From the NCBI GenBank assembly GCA_049999725.1, contig JBNGIS010020428.1, forward strand, positions 1-36,645: DNA of 36,645 nucleotides, in the 5' to 3' direction. A program made the position numbers and the translations under genes. The notes beneath the pieces are model-generated. The model had not been told where the DNA came from, ran no database searches, and worked only from the letters and a program-made list of their open reading frames with translations. The stretch comes from Haplomitrium mnioides. Taxonomy: Eukaryota > Marchantiophyta > Haplomitriopsida > Calobryales. This document shows positions 10,666-20,549 of the stretch, piece by piece; position 1 is the first letter of the stretch, and every line of letters starts with the position of its first letter.

Positions 10666-10870
10666 GGTAAACTCAAAATTCCACTAGGTAAACTCAAAAT
10701 TCCACTCGAAGAGTTGAGTAAGCTGGCTAAGAGAGAGACACCCGAAAATCACGTCTAAGGAGAGACACTCAAAATACTAAGGTAAACTCAAAATTCCACT
10801 GGAAGAGTTGAGTAAGCTGGCAAAGAGACACCCGAAAATCACGTCTAAGGAGAGACACTCAAAATACTAA
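10666..10870 (+). repeat. tandem duplication of about 90-94 bp
   Basis: GGTAAACTCAAAATTCCACT occurs at 10666, 10687 and 10781. The unit at 10687-10780 (94 bp) is followed directly by a near-identical unit at 10781-10870 (90 bp), which lacks a 4-bp GAGA step. A partial unit precedes them. The two full copies differ at very few positions, which suggests a recent duplication. Confidence 0.85.
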
Positions 10871-11098
10871 ATCGTGAGATAAGCAGGATAGTCCCCTGCC
10901 TTGACAAAACAATCGCGATGACAATACAGTCGCGATGAAGGCAGTATGGTCACCCGCTAGAGGGCAGACCCGAAATGCCGATAGGAAGCAGAAAAAGGAG
11001 GCAGAAAAACGGGAAACGCCCAAGCTAATCCTCAACGCCATGATGTTCACCACTTTTTCACAACTTGTAACCTTCTCACAAACTCATGACTCTGGACC

Positions 11099-11430
11099 TT
11101 CTCATGAAGTGGGAATATCATTCGTAATTCTCATGAAGTGGGAATATCATTCGTAATCATGATGAAATGATTTCTGCACTCAGTTCCCCTTTCTAAAGTG
11201 TTGTTTGGAGCAGCTCCAAACACGATATCTAGAAGATACAGTCCGTGGTAAGCTCGCCTTTCTAAAGTGTTGGCTTGTCGAAAGTGTCGTTTGGAGCAGC
11301 TCCAAACACGATATCTAGAAGATGCAGAAAACAAAGTTGGATGCTGCCACCTTCAAATATGAGCAACTCCAAACACGATATTTAGAAAATGCAGAAAACA
11401 AAGTTGGATGCTGCCACCTTCAAATATATG
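11099..11430 (+). repeat. cluster of short direct repeats with a TTTGGAG/CTCCAAA palindrome
   Basis: A 29-bp unit containing CATGAAGTGGGAATATCATT is present twice in tandem at about 11099-11157. CCTTTCTAAAGTGTTG recurs at 11188 and 11256. A perfect 7-bp inverted repeat, TTTGGAG-CAG-CTCCAAA, occurs at 11204-11220 and 11290-11306. A block starting GCAGAAAACAAAGTTGGATG recurs at 11322 and 11390. No coding sense was found. Confidence 0.75.
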
Positions 11431-11482
11431 GAACCAGAGTAAGACTGAACAGGAAAAACAAGGGGACCTTGCTCCAAACGAC

Positions 11483-12316
11483 AAAACACGTTAAGATTCT
11501 AACAAGAGCCCTGCAGCTTATGTAAGCATAGACGTTGAACAAGAACCCTTTAACCAACGGGTGTAGGGACTCTGAACAATAACCTTACAGCTTAAGCGCG
11601 CAGGGAATCCGAACAAGAACTACAAAGCGTTAATGCGCAAAGAACAGTCGCTACTTTGAACCAGGAATTGCTACTAAGTTCCTGTTTCACTTGGCAGTCG
11701 AATTTTTTTTTTCGAAGTTTTGGCATTCAAAAACATCAAATTTAAGACTAAAATCTTCTTTTAAAAAAAATCGTTTTTTATGAACAAAAAATGCATATTT
11801 TCCATTTAGATAATATTTCAAATATTTCTTTATAGAACAAAACTTGAAAAACAAATATTTTGGTTATTCACTATTGTGAATAAACTAGATTCATCAAAAA
11901 AGAAATAAAATATATATCTTTCGGTAGAAAAAAACTACAAGAAAACATAAATGTCCAGTCGAGTAAGGACTTTAAACCTGACTTTGAGCATCGGAGCCAA
12001 TAAAGTCTATACAAGCATAGACTCCAAACCAGAGTCGTAAAGCCTATGCACGCATAGACTCCGAACAAGAATCCTAAATCCTCTATGTGCTTAAACTCTG
12101 AACAAGAACAATGAAGTTATGCATGCATGGACTTTCAACTAGAATCCTAGAGCCAAAACACACCAAGATTCTAAACAAGAACCCTACAACCTATGCAAGC
12201 ATAGACATTGAACAAGAACCCTTTGACCAACGGGTGTAGTGACTCTGAACAACAACCTTACAGTTTAAGCACGCATGGAATCCGAACAAGAACTACAAAG
12301 CCTTAATGCGCAAAGA
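11483..12316 (+). repeat. pair of diverged direct repeats of about 160 bp
   Basis: About 11483-11644 and 12155-12316 align over their length. Shared strings include AACAAGAACCCTTT, CCAACGGGTGTAG and GAATCCGAACAAGAACTAC. They are separated by AT-rich sequence. They flank the 3' side of the ParB-like gene, but no TG...CA ends or target-site duplications were found, so calling them LTRs is not supported. Confidence 0.65.
12004..12023 (+). repeat. short hairpin, AGTCTAT arms
   Basis: AGTCTAT and ATAGACT flank ACAAGC. This is one member of the dispersed 6-nt-centre hairpin family seen between about 12 and 28 kb. A weaker relative, CTAT-GCACGC-ATAG, follows at 12044-12057. Confidence 0.7.
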
Positions 12317-13869
12317 CACTAAACAATGTGCAAAGACTCCAAATCATTCTTAGATTAATAACTGCATTCAAACCATTCTTAGACTATCAATTGGGTCAAC
12401 TTATTCTTAAGCGCAATAAACTAAATCGTGATGAAAAGACTTGTAATAGATTGAAAGAGCAACAAGATGAAACTTTGGCAAAAAAAAATTTTATTATTGA
12501 TGCAAAGTGATAAGACGTCCTCAGACTCTCTCCTCTTCGGGAGGAATTGTCTCGTTTAAATCTATAGGCTGAGCATCTTCAGCCGCTAGAGAATCCTGTC
12601 GAGACTTTCCAGTCCCCGATATTACAACAGAGTCATTAGAAGCACCTGCAGTACCAGGAGGAACAAGTTCTTTGTGGTAAGCAAAAACTATCTGTGACTC
12701 AGTCACATCGGATGGCAAGGAAGCCATCTCCAAAACCCTCTAAGGAATATAAATAGACTGACGTCTATCATATTCCACAACGATGCAATTTCGCATCAGC
12801 TTAAGAGCACAGACAAGGCATGTGTTAAACCTAGAGCAAAGATCAAGGATCCAATCCTGCTCTATTGATAAATGGTCGATAAAAAAAATTGTAGAGAGCC
12901 TGTGGCTTCTGATAAACATTCACATGAGCATCATCTCCTAAATGTTTAAGCTTTGTAGAAACTGCAGGGCAGCTAAAAACACTCCGCATAGGCTGACGAG
13001 GAAGTCCAGTCGCAGAAGAAGCCTGCAAATTGAAATGATGCATGCTCCTCTTTCCTTCGTTTGTCCAGTAGCCTACCATCCAATACTCGTGAGCATGTGC
13101 GATTCTGGAACCACCAGAATGATGTATATTGCTTTTGTCCCTACAAAAAGATAAACAATTACATCAAACATTGTAACGAAAATCCAAGAGAAACAAAAAA
13201 CAAAGAAATAAAAATAAAATAAAATAAAATAACAACTCACCAGATGTCGTGATCAATTGCATAGCAGACTTTAGAAAAGGCACCCTCGACGATGCCAAAC
13301 TGCTGCGAAGAATGTATGATTACAAAAGACCAAAACTCCGAAGTAGTTACTGCCACAAAAGATGATACCATATCGAAAATGTCATCTTTTGAAAATGGTT
13401 CCAAGTCATCATGCTTGCATTCTTTTAGGTTATACCTATAAGTAATATCAGCAATAGCCAAAGTGAAACACCTAGGTTTCACAAGGCTCTTCAATTGTCG
13501 AGCATTGACCTCCCCGTGGACCTGATAAAATGCCACGTTGAGACCGTCGACATAAGACAGTAAGTCTTCTTCCTCATCTCTCACAACTCCTTCTGTTGTG
13601 AGAGATGCAGCACCACTTTGCTGTCATGCTTTCCACTCTCTGGCATTCTGGTAGTGGAGAAGAAAAGCCGGAGGGTAAGAGACCAACATAGGAGGCTGGT
13701 CTTGTTCTTCGGGGCTTCCTAGACCCGAGATTTCTTCCTTCCTTTTGCAACTGTTGTCAGTTTCTTTGCTAGCTATCGCTTGAAATTTTTGTCCCCTTGA
13801 AAAAAATCAAAGCAAAAACATTAGAGAATAATAAAAACATTGAAAGGTTAAAGTCCTAAAAAATTTTAG

Positions 13870-13889
13870 AGTCCATGCGTGTATGGACT
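13870..13889 (+). repeat. short hairpin, AGTCCAT arms
   Basis: AGTCCAT and ATGGACT flank a 6-nt centre, GCGTGT. It lies within the intron of the ParB-like gene and belongs to the dispersed hairpin family. Confidence 0.75.
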
Positions 13890-13913
13890 TCCAAGTCCAA
13901 GTGCGCAGGGACA

Positions 13914-13941
13914 TCGAAGTCCTTGCGCGCAAGGACTTCGA
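13914..13941. repeat. perfect 28-bp palindrome
   Basis: Every base from 13914 to 13941 is complementary to its mirror position, centred between 13927 and 13928 in TGCGCGCA. The outer arm reads TCGAAGTCCT. It lies in the intron of the ParB-like gene, 47 bp from an assembly gap, among related imperfect units. Confidence 0.95.
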
Positions 13942-13987
13942 AGTCCAAGCGCTGAGTGACGAAGTCTATGTGCGCAGGGACATCGAA

Positions 13988-14087
13988 NNNNNNNNNNNNN
14001 NNNNNNNNNNNNNNNNNNNNNNNNNNNNNNNNNNNNNNNNNNNNNNNNNNNNNNNNNNNNNNNNNNNNNNNNNNNNNNNNNNNNNNN
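13988..14087. other. assembly gap, 100 N
   Basis: Exactly 100 N, the usual placeholder for a gap of unknown size. It replaces the end of an exon and the start of an intron of the ParB-like gene. By comparison with copy D, the missing part should contain more of the palindromic array. Confidence 0.98.
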
Positions 14088-16675
14088 TGTGTCTCTCCGC
14101 CTCCCGAGACATCTCATCCATTGAAAGCTCTCCGGCTTCCACCTGCTTTAAAACTGAAATCTTAACTTCGTCTGGAAGACCCTGAAGAGACCTCCAAGGC
14201 GTCCACTTCATCTCTTCCATCCTGATGGATCATTTGGCCTTAAGCTTCTGGCTTTTCACAAGGTTCTTCTCCCACATTGAAAAAATTCTCTGTTGTAACT
14301 CCCATAGCTCTCCACTTCTAAATGCTAGCTGAAACCAATTGTCTTGAGAAGTCACGGTCTTCTCGAGCGTGAACTTTGGTTTGATCTCCAAGGTTTCCAA
14401 CACTAGCTCTCTTTTTAATTTTTGGGATGAAACCATCCCACTTTCCACAAATTGTTGATGCCAATACTCGACCTTTTGAATAGAGGTCATCTCAAGCCTG
14501 TACCTCTGGTTGTAATTGTCATCTGTCGCAAAAATTCGGGTCTCTGTTGGTGTTAGGCCCATATAGACGTAACAGTTATAGAGCGACAAAGCAAGATTCT
14601 TCGCTCCATATTTTGTAATCAAAAGCTACCTTGCTGCAACACTGTGATTGCCTCCTGCAATCTCGTAACGATACTTGTCAAGGTTCCTGATGTCGAACTC
14701 TGACTTATCTTTCAGACCACACCTCGGGTCTACAACAACGATAAAGAAAGAATGCGCGTACTTGTTGGTCAGCATTCTTTGTGCTAATATCTCCACAAAA
14801 TCCTTGTTCAATCTCCAAATTTGGAATGTCCATTCCAGGCTTTGGCAAATTAAGGTTTTCCAACCTGATTGTTATGGTCTTCTCACAGACTCTGCAGTGC
14901 TGGATTGCAGATTCCCTAATCTTGTTTTTATCTTCCTCAGAAGCTGTCTGAGGATCTACCTGCTCTCTTTCTTGAAATGTGCACAACTCCTTGTGGGATT
15001 GCCTTTTTGCTTTGGATGTAGGAGCTTGAACTGGCTCCAGCTCCTTCTCTGAGTCCTACCCCGAGCTGCTTGCTGTTGGAGACGAGGGCACCGACAAAGT
15101 TGATTTTGCTGTAGATTCGAAAGGGGCTGGCTCCTTCTCAACGACCGGTGCTGGTGTTAGTTTCTTTTTCTTCAGTACTGGTTTTTTTTTCTTCTGAGCT
15201 TCACTTGATTCTGGCTCTTTTCTCTTCTTCTGCAAACAAGTCTCTGTGGCGTGTGTCGAAAATGTTGCCGTACTCGGATGCAGCATAAGCTGTTGAATGT
15301 TGATGCCCTGCTTGGGCTTTAGAATTTTTATTTGAATAGCAAACTTGATAAAGTCTCTCTCGATCCGTTTTGCGTCATTATACAAATCGATAAAATCCGC
15401 AAGGTACTACCAAATTCTTTTGGAGGAGTCTTCAGACGACAGTTTGAGAAATGATTCTAGCAAAGAGTCTCAATCAATCAATATTTCATTGGAGTTATCG
15501 CCAAGAGCACCGATTATGTTACAAAAAAACATTTCCTAATATTCAAGATATTGATCAAGATTTCATTTTAGAATGGTATAGTTCTCCCAATCCTCAAGGA
15601 GTACCTCATTCTTTGAAAACATTTTGCGAAGAAACAAACAATATCTATGATGATGATCAAGATCTTCAAGACGATGAACTATCTCTTATGGTTGGATTCT
15701 CCTACGGAGCGAATTGACTAACACAACATAAGAATTCTTGGTCTAGACCAAAACCCAAACGTATTAACACCTTATGTGAAATTCTTTGTAGAAAGTCCAT
15801 CTTGACAAGAGCTTTGTGAAGAAAAAGCTCGATCCAATGTCAATTTCTAAACTGAAGAGAATTTCATATTGTCAAAATAATTGCTTGTTGTTATGCAAGA
15901 CAAATTTTTTGAAAACTGTGAGAGAAACGTATTTTCAACAAAGCATGAAGAATTGAGATATCACAATACAATGGGGAATACCAAGAAAAGACTCTGATGT
16001 TGACAATCAATTTACTCGTGTGTGAGTAGATGGAGAATTGTTTTCAAGAACACTGCTAGAGAATGCACACTTACAAAGTTTAAAACTTGCTCGATAATTT
16101 TACAAAATGGGAAGTTTATAACTACTACACAACTTATTTGAAAGAGATAGATTCCCATTGTATTCTTGGTTTCTCCGGTTTTGCAAAACATTGGAGAACT
16201 CATTTTCCAAATGTAAAAATTCCAAAATGCAATAGACTTGTTGTTTGTGAAACATGCAAGGAAATAAAATCATTGTGAGAAAAATCTGTTTTGGAGTCCG
16301 ACAAAGGTAATAAATTTCTTCTCTCTTGATACCTTTGGTTAATCTTGCTCTTTTTTCTAGACTCAAAGCTTAGTTTTAGAGATATTATATTTTCTCAACT
16401 TAGTATCAAAAGATATTTGTTTTACTAAGTTGTTCTGCAAACAAGATTTGAGTTGAATAATCCTTAGCAACTTGAGATGTGAGAAGAGAATATGTGCTCA
16501 CATAGGGTCTATTGTTTTTAGTTTGAATCCAAACCATGTTTATAGTCGAATAAAGCAAGGAAATGAATCTGATTCTTGATGGTGATCTTAGCCTTGCAAT
16601 AAGTTTTGATTTTGTTGCTTTAAATCAAGAGCCATTTGCAAGAAAAACAATAGCAAGAACCGTTTTTGTTGTTTG

Positions 16676-16701
16676 CAAATCCTATGCGCGTATAGGATTT
16701 G
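16676..16701 (+). repeat. 10-bp-stem hairpin
   Basis: CAAATCCTAT and ATAGGATTTG form a perfect 10-bp stem around GCGCGT. It lies in the predicted intron of the DUF7869-like gene. Confidence 0.9.
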
Positions 16702-16807
16702 TTCTTGTTTCTTTTAAAACTAGTCGTGACAATAGCTAAAGCAAGCCATGATATTGGTGTTGTTGCTTTGGTTCTATGCGCGGATATGATCAGTTGTTGT
16801 CTCCACT

Positions 16808-16829
16808 CATCCTATCCACGCATAGGATG
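16808..16829 (+). repeat. 8-bp-stem hairpin
   Basis: CATCCTAT and ATAGGATG form a perfect 8-bp stem around CCACGC. Compared with the hairpin 130 bp upstream, both arms differ in a matched way. Confidence 0.9.
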
Positions 16830-18720
16830 TGTTTTGGTTTTTTTTATCTTTTGCCAACAAAGAGTTCAAGCTACCTTTGAAACTATAGTTCCACATTGTG
16901 ACCCTTTGTTAGAAATCTTTCTTTTCTTGTTTTAAAACTTTGGTTTATTTTAAGTCAAATAGATTTTCCTTTATTTAAATTATCTAAAGTTTATTTTTAA
17001 TCTTCCACAAAAGTTTCACTTCTACTAATCTAAACATTTGTTTAAGATAATTTGAATATTTTTTGCACCTCAAGTTGTCTTTTAAAGTTCTAAACATCGA
17101 CATATGTTATACTGAATCACTTTTATGTCTTTCGTACTTTGTGATAATGCAGTTAAATATAATCGCCAATAGTTTCTTCATCGTGACCAACAAATGAAAT
17201 AAAGAACAAAACTTGCAAACCATCAAAGAAAATTTTATGCCAATCGTCAAAAGTACTTGGGAATTGTCATTGATAGAATGGATCATAAGAAAACTGTTAT
17301 TCTACTTTAGCCTTCGCCACAAAAAATCATCAATAAAGATTGTTTGGTAGGTGTGCATGTTGTTGGTGCCTTAACATTCAATCATGCTCTTTCTTTGAAG
17401 GTCTTCTTAACGTACGGAAACTTGAGAAGTAATTCTAATTTGACGATTACTGTGTTCAACAAAATATTATGTGACTTTGAAGGGCCGATGCCTCCAACTT
17501 TGTATCTTCAGTTGGACAACTTGACACAAGAGAATAAGAATTCTATCTTATTTGGACATCTTAGTCTCCTTATTGCCAAGAACGTTTTTTGAAAAATCAA
17601 GGTGGGATTTCTCATAGTTGGCCATACTCATGATAAAATTCATCAAATGTTCAATCGATTCTCAAAACATTTGAAACGTGTCAAAGCTTTTATGATTATA
17701 AGTTTTAGTGAGGCGTTTCAATTATCTTATAATCCTAAACCTCAAGTAATTCTTTTGTTGGAAACTTAAGATTTCAAAATGTTTCTACAACAACATCCCT
17801 CTCTAGTTCAAAGGATACATGATATTACCTTTTATCAACAATTCAAGTTCCAGCTGAATAATTCCAAGGCAAAGATTTGGAGCACACAATTTTCAAGAGA
17901 TGAATTTTGGTTACCTCCGGATGGTATTTATCAACTCAAGTACCTACCTGAAGTGGGCAGAGAAATCTTAAGTTCAATATTGATTTCTCTCAAGGCATAT
18001 TCTAAAATCAAAGGATCTCAAAAGGAAGAAAGAAAAGTTGATGTTGAGAAAGTGGTCTTTGCAATAAGAGACAACATAAGTGAGAATCGCTACAAGTTCT
18101 TTAAAAATTCTAATATTCAATGGTGGAATGACTTTTTTCTTGCCCAACAAGAGATTGCGGCCTACATCCTTGAAAAACAAAGACGATGACTCGAAGAAAA
18201 ATTTACCTTTCCACCTTCACAACCGTCAAACACTTGTAATGATTCTTTAAATGTTCATCTAGGTTCTCAACTTGATGCTCAACAAACAAAAGAAGATACT
18301 CCAGTACAGCAAATACTTTCTACACATTAAGCAATCTATGATGGAGCACCTAGGCTGCAAGAAGGAACTCTTTCGCACAGCAGCCGATACAGGTACAAAT
18401 TTGGCAATCTATATGAGATGAAAGCTATAATGTTTATTTGTGTTGTTGCATCTTTGATTCCAAAGGGCGGACCATTTTCGGTTGCTAAAGTTCTCAAAGT
18501 TTTGTCATTTGATGAGGAAGATCCCCCAAACCCAAAACGAGTACCTATTAAATGGTTTGCTTGTGTGGTTGAGGATGCATTTTTTGGACAATACTTCACA
18601 GAAAAAATAACAACAACAAAAGGGAAACGCAAATCCAAGTTACATATTAATGTACTTGATGTGACACAATTCACAATTCTATCTTTTGATTTTCTTCTTA
18701 CACAAAAAACCAATTGAGAA

Positions 18721-20499
18721 AAACCACTCTAACTACCATTAAATCAAATCTATTTAAGTACGAAAGACAAAAAGCCCTCAATTTTGAAATGTTTCCAAGA
18801 GATTCAATCACTATTATTAACACTGAGATAGATCAAGTAAATCTTAATGAATCTTTTGAAGCTGAATCCGAAGAAGTAGAGACAAGTGACTAAAGTAATT
18901 TAAGAATTTTATTGTATATTGTGTATTTTAAATTACATTGTAATTTAAGATTATTATTTTATAAAGTATGTGAGAATGTGATGAAGCAATTGTTGAATTT
19001 ATCTGCTACCTTGGACTTTTTACTGTAAATCATTCCAAGTTGAATGTTATTCTCTCTAAATGAAACTTGAATCTTCTTTAGTTAATATTTTCATTTTCTT
19101 TGTAAAATATTTTCTTATCCAAAATATAAGTATGTTGTTTCCAACTTTAGTGCTTGCTAGAAGAGTTTAAGGTGGTTGCATTGCTAAAACATTTGCTCAA
19201 ATTGACTACTTGTTTTTTGCTTGCAAGGACTTTGATGTGTAACTTAAAATCTTTGGTGCGCTTTGACTTAGATATAGAGCTTTATACTCGTTTTAGTTTT
19301 AGATTCTGAATCAGAAAACAAAATCTTTGGCGCGTGTAGAGTTTGTTGCAAAAAATAGAATGTTTACTATCTATATACTCGGCTGTAGAAGTCTGAACCT
19401 TTTGCTTGTATAGACTTTGATTCGCAAGTCAAAATATCATGCATTTAAAAACTTTTATGTGGAACCTGAAACCTAGGTTCTTGATAGTCTTTGTTGTGGA
19501 GTGTTCAGATGGTGAGTTTGGATTCCTATACGCACATAGACTTTGGGGTGGAGTGTTCAGATGTTGAGCTTGGATTCTTATGCGCACATAGACTTTGGGA
19601 TGGAAGTCCAAGCCTTCCACATATTCTACTTCTCATATACAACCCTCAACTGCTACATACAAAGACTACCGGTTAGAACTTATATTCTACACTGGTGAAA
19701 GACTCTTTTGTAGAACTCAAAACCTTTGTTTGGTAGAGTCTAGTCAAAAACTTGGAGATGTTTCTTGTTTGCACTCTTAGTTCAATCTCCTTAGCCATTT
19801 CCTCTTTAATTATGAATATGACTCCTTTGTGTATATTTTTCTCTGAGTAATAATATTTTTAAATACTGTAACCTTTTTTATGCTCACTTTAACTTTTGCG
19901 TGCATTGATTTTCAACTACAAATGAAAGCTTCTTTCTTACTTGAACTTGAAAATAGAGCTCCTAAATTCATGCAATGTTTTGTTTTGTTGGTTTCTATGT
20001 CTACGATTGTAAACTCATTCCCTTAACTTCTAGCCTGCTTGGGCATTTTCCTCATGTTTTGTAATTTTTTTCCCAAAAAATAAGTTTCAAAGAGCACCAT
20101 GTCTATATACGCATAAAGTTTGTGCAACCAAATGTATTTTAAAATAGTTTCTTCAGACGTGAATTTCAATTTTTGAGCTTCAAATTTTCATTAATGATAA
20201 ATGCAAGTTTTTTGTGAAAACTTACCATAATTTTTATACTTTTCATTGATGTCGAGATTTCTAATATTTTCATAAAAACTTAGAATATGGTTTGATTTTG
20301 CATAATGAAATTGACTCTTGCTCTATCATCCATGTTAAAACAACCAAAAATAAAGCTCAAAGTTTCACACACTTTTTGTTTTTAAAAAATAACCTCGTCT
20401 CCTCTCTTTTTTGAGCTAAAAAAACCACGTTTTTCCCTTTTAAAAAAAGATTCCTATTTTGAGTAGCATGTTATTGGTTCAAAGTAGCAGTTTTTATGG
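18721..20499. other. AT-rich spacer, no gene recognised
   Basis: About 1.8 kb of T-rich sequence with only short frames. It contains a 52-bp tandem duplication at 19498-19601, starting GGAGTGTTCAGAT and including a CGCACATAGACTTTGG segment. Fragments of the hairpin motif recur, such as CTAT-ACGCAC-ATAG near 19530. Confidence 0.5.
19498..19601 (+). repeat. 52-bp tandem duplication
   Basis: The units 19498-19549 and 19550-19601 differ at only a few positions. Each contains GGAGTGTTCAGAT at its start and CATAGACTTTGGG near its end. Confidence 0.85.
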
Positions 20500-20549
20500 A
20501 GATAAACAACTCATTTAGCAAGATTGAAAGGTTTAATAGTAGACCTAAT

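Larger units (their letters stand above)
12521..15385 (-). pseudogene. ParB-like domain protein with long unknown C-terminal region, spliced, decayed
   Basis: Reading leftward, the N-terminal part is rich in lysine and serine (KKRKEPESSEAQKKKKP near 15230), like a nuclear localisation signal. A stop at about 15056 and a frameshift near 14815 follow. Next comes a domain reading VEILAQRML, FFIVVVDPR, YRYEIAGGNHSVAAR, VYMGLTPTETRIFATDDN and YRLEMTSIQKV (about 14811-14450). The order of GGNH and the later GLT...A..DN helix is like the ParB/sulfiredoxin fold. One TGA at 14230-14232 interrupts the frame before MEEMKWTPWRSLQGLPDE. After an intron (assembly gap to 13796) come an exon at 13795-13241 (YQVHGEVNARQLKSLVKP) and, after a GTGAGT...TTTGTAG intron at 13240-13141, an exon from 13140 (RIAHAHEYWMVGYW). 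The frame breaks near 12840 and resumes to a TGA at 12521. The C-terminal region matches no family I know but is conserved in copy D. Function unknown. Confidence 0.6.
16307..17152 (+). other. predicted intron of the DUF7869-like gene, carrying two hairpins
   Basis: The donor is ACAAAG|GTAATA and the acceptor ATAATGCAG|TTAAAT. It separates the CXXC exon from the exon that carries the catalytic-like motifs. The interior is T-rich with no family match and contains the hairpins at 16676-16701 and 16808-16829. Confidence 0.5.
12521..18720. mobile_element. divergent two-gene unit: ParB-like gene (minus) and DUF7869-like gene (plus)
   Basis: Two decayed, intron-containing genes point away from each other, with their recognisable 5' ends near 15385 and 15410. 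The minus gene also exists as a second partial copy at 26.3-28.4 kb, so at least that half is dispersed. Both genes are AT-rich and carry similar short hairpins in introns or flanks. No terminal inverted repeats, LTRs or target-site duplications could be set, so the outer limits are only those of the genes. Whether the two genes belong to one element, or one element inserted beside another, cannot be decided from a single paired copy. Confidence 0.5.
15410..18720 (+). pseudogene. DUF7869-like protein, putative transposase-related, decayed
   Basis: The order of motifs matches a widespread uncharacterised family (DUF7869) found in plants, algae and animals. An acidic N-terminus (EESSDDSLRNDSSKES) is followed by frameshifted sequence. 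At about 16190-16280 comes HWRTHFPNVKIPKCNRL with VCETCKEIKSL, a CXXC motif. A predicted intron runs from 16307 to 17152. Then come VIDRMDHKKT (about 17265), LTITVFNKIL, PPTLYLQLDN (about 17495), ENKN, and VGFLIVGHTHDKIHQMFNRF (about 17605). The spaced Asp residues in DRMDHKKT, LQLDN and GHTHD resemble an RNase H-like catalytic core, which is inference. A basic or aromatic C-terminus follows (EFWLPPDGIYQLKYLPEVG; WWNDFFLAQQE). Stops at 17325, 17592, 17768 and 18189, plus earlier frameshifts, show it is inactive. Confidence 0.65.

Noticed and set aside
11483-12316. Direct repeats as LTRs of a small element
   Set aside because: No TG...CA ends, primer-binding site, polypurine tract or target-site duplication could be recognised.
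13866-14220. Several open frames running through the N gap
   Set aside because: Their continuity depends on unknown bases; only the minus exon before the gap is supported, by similarity to copy D.
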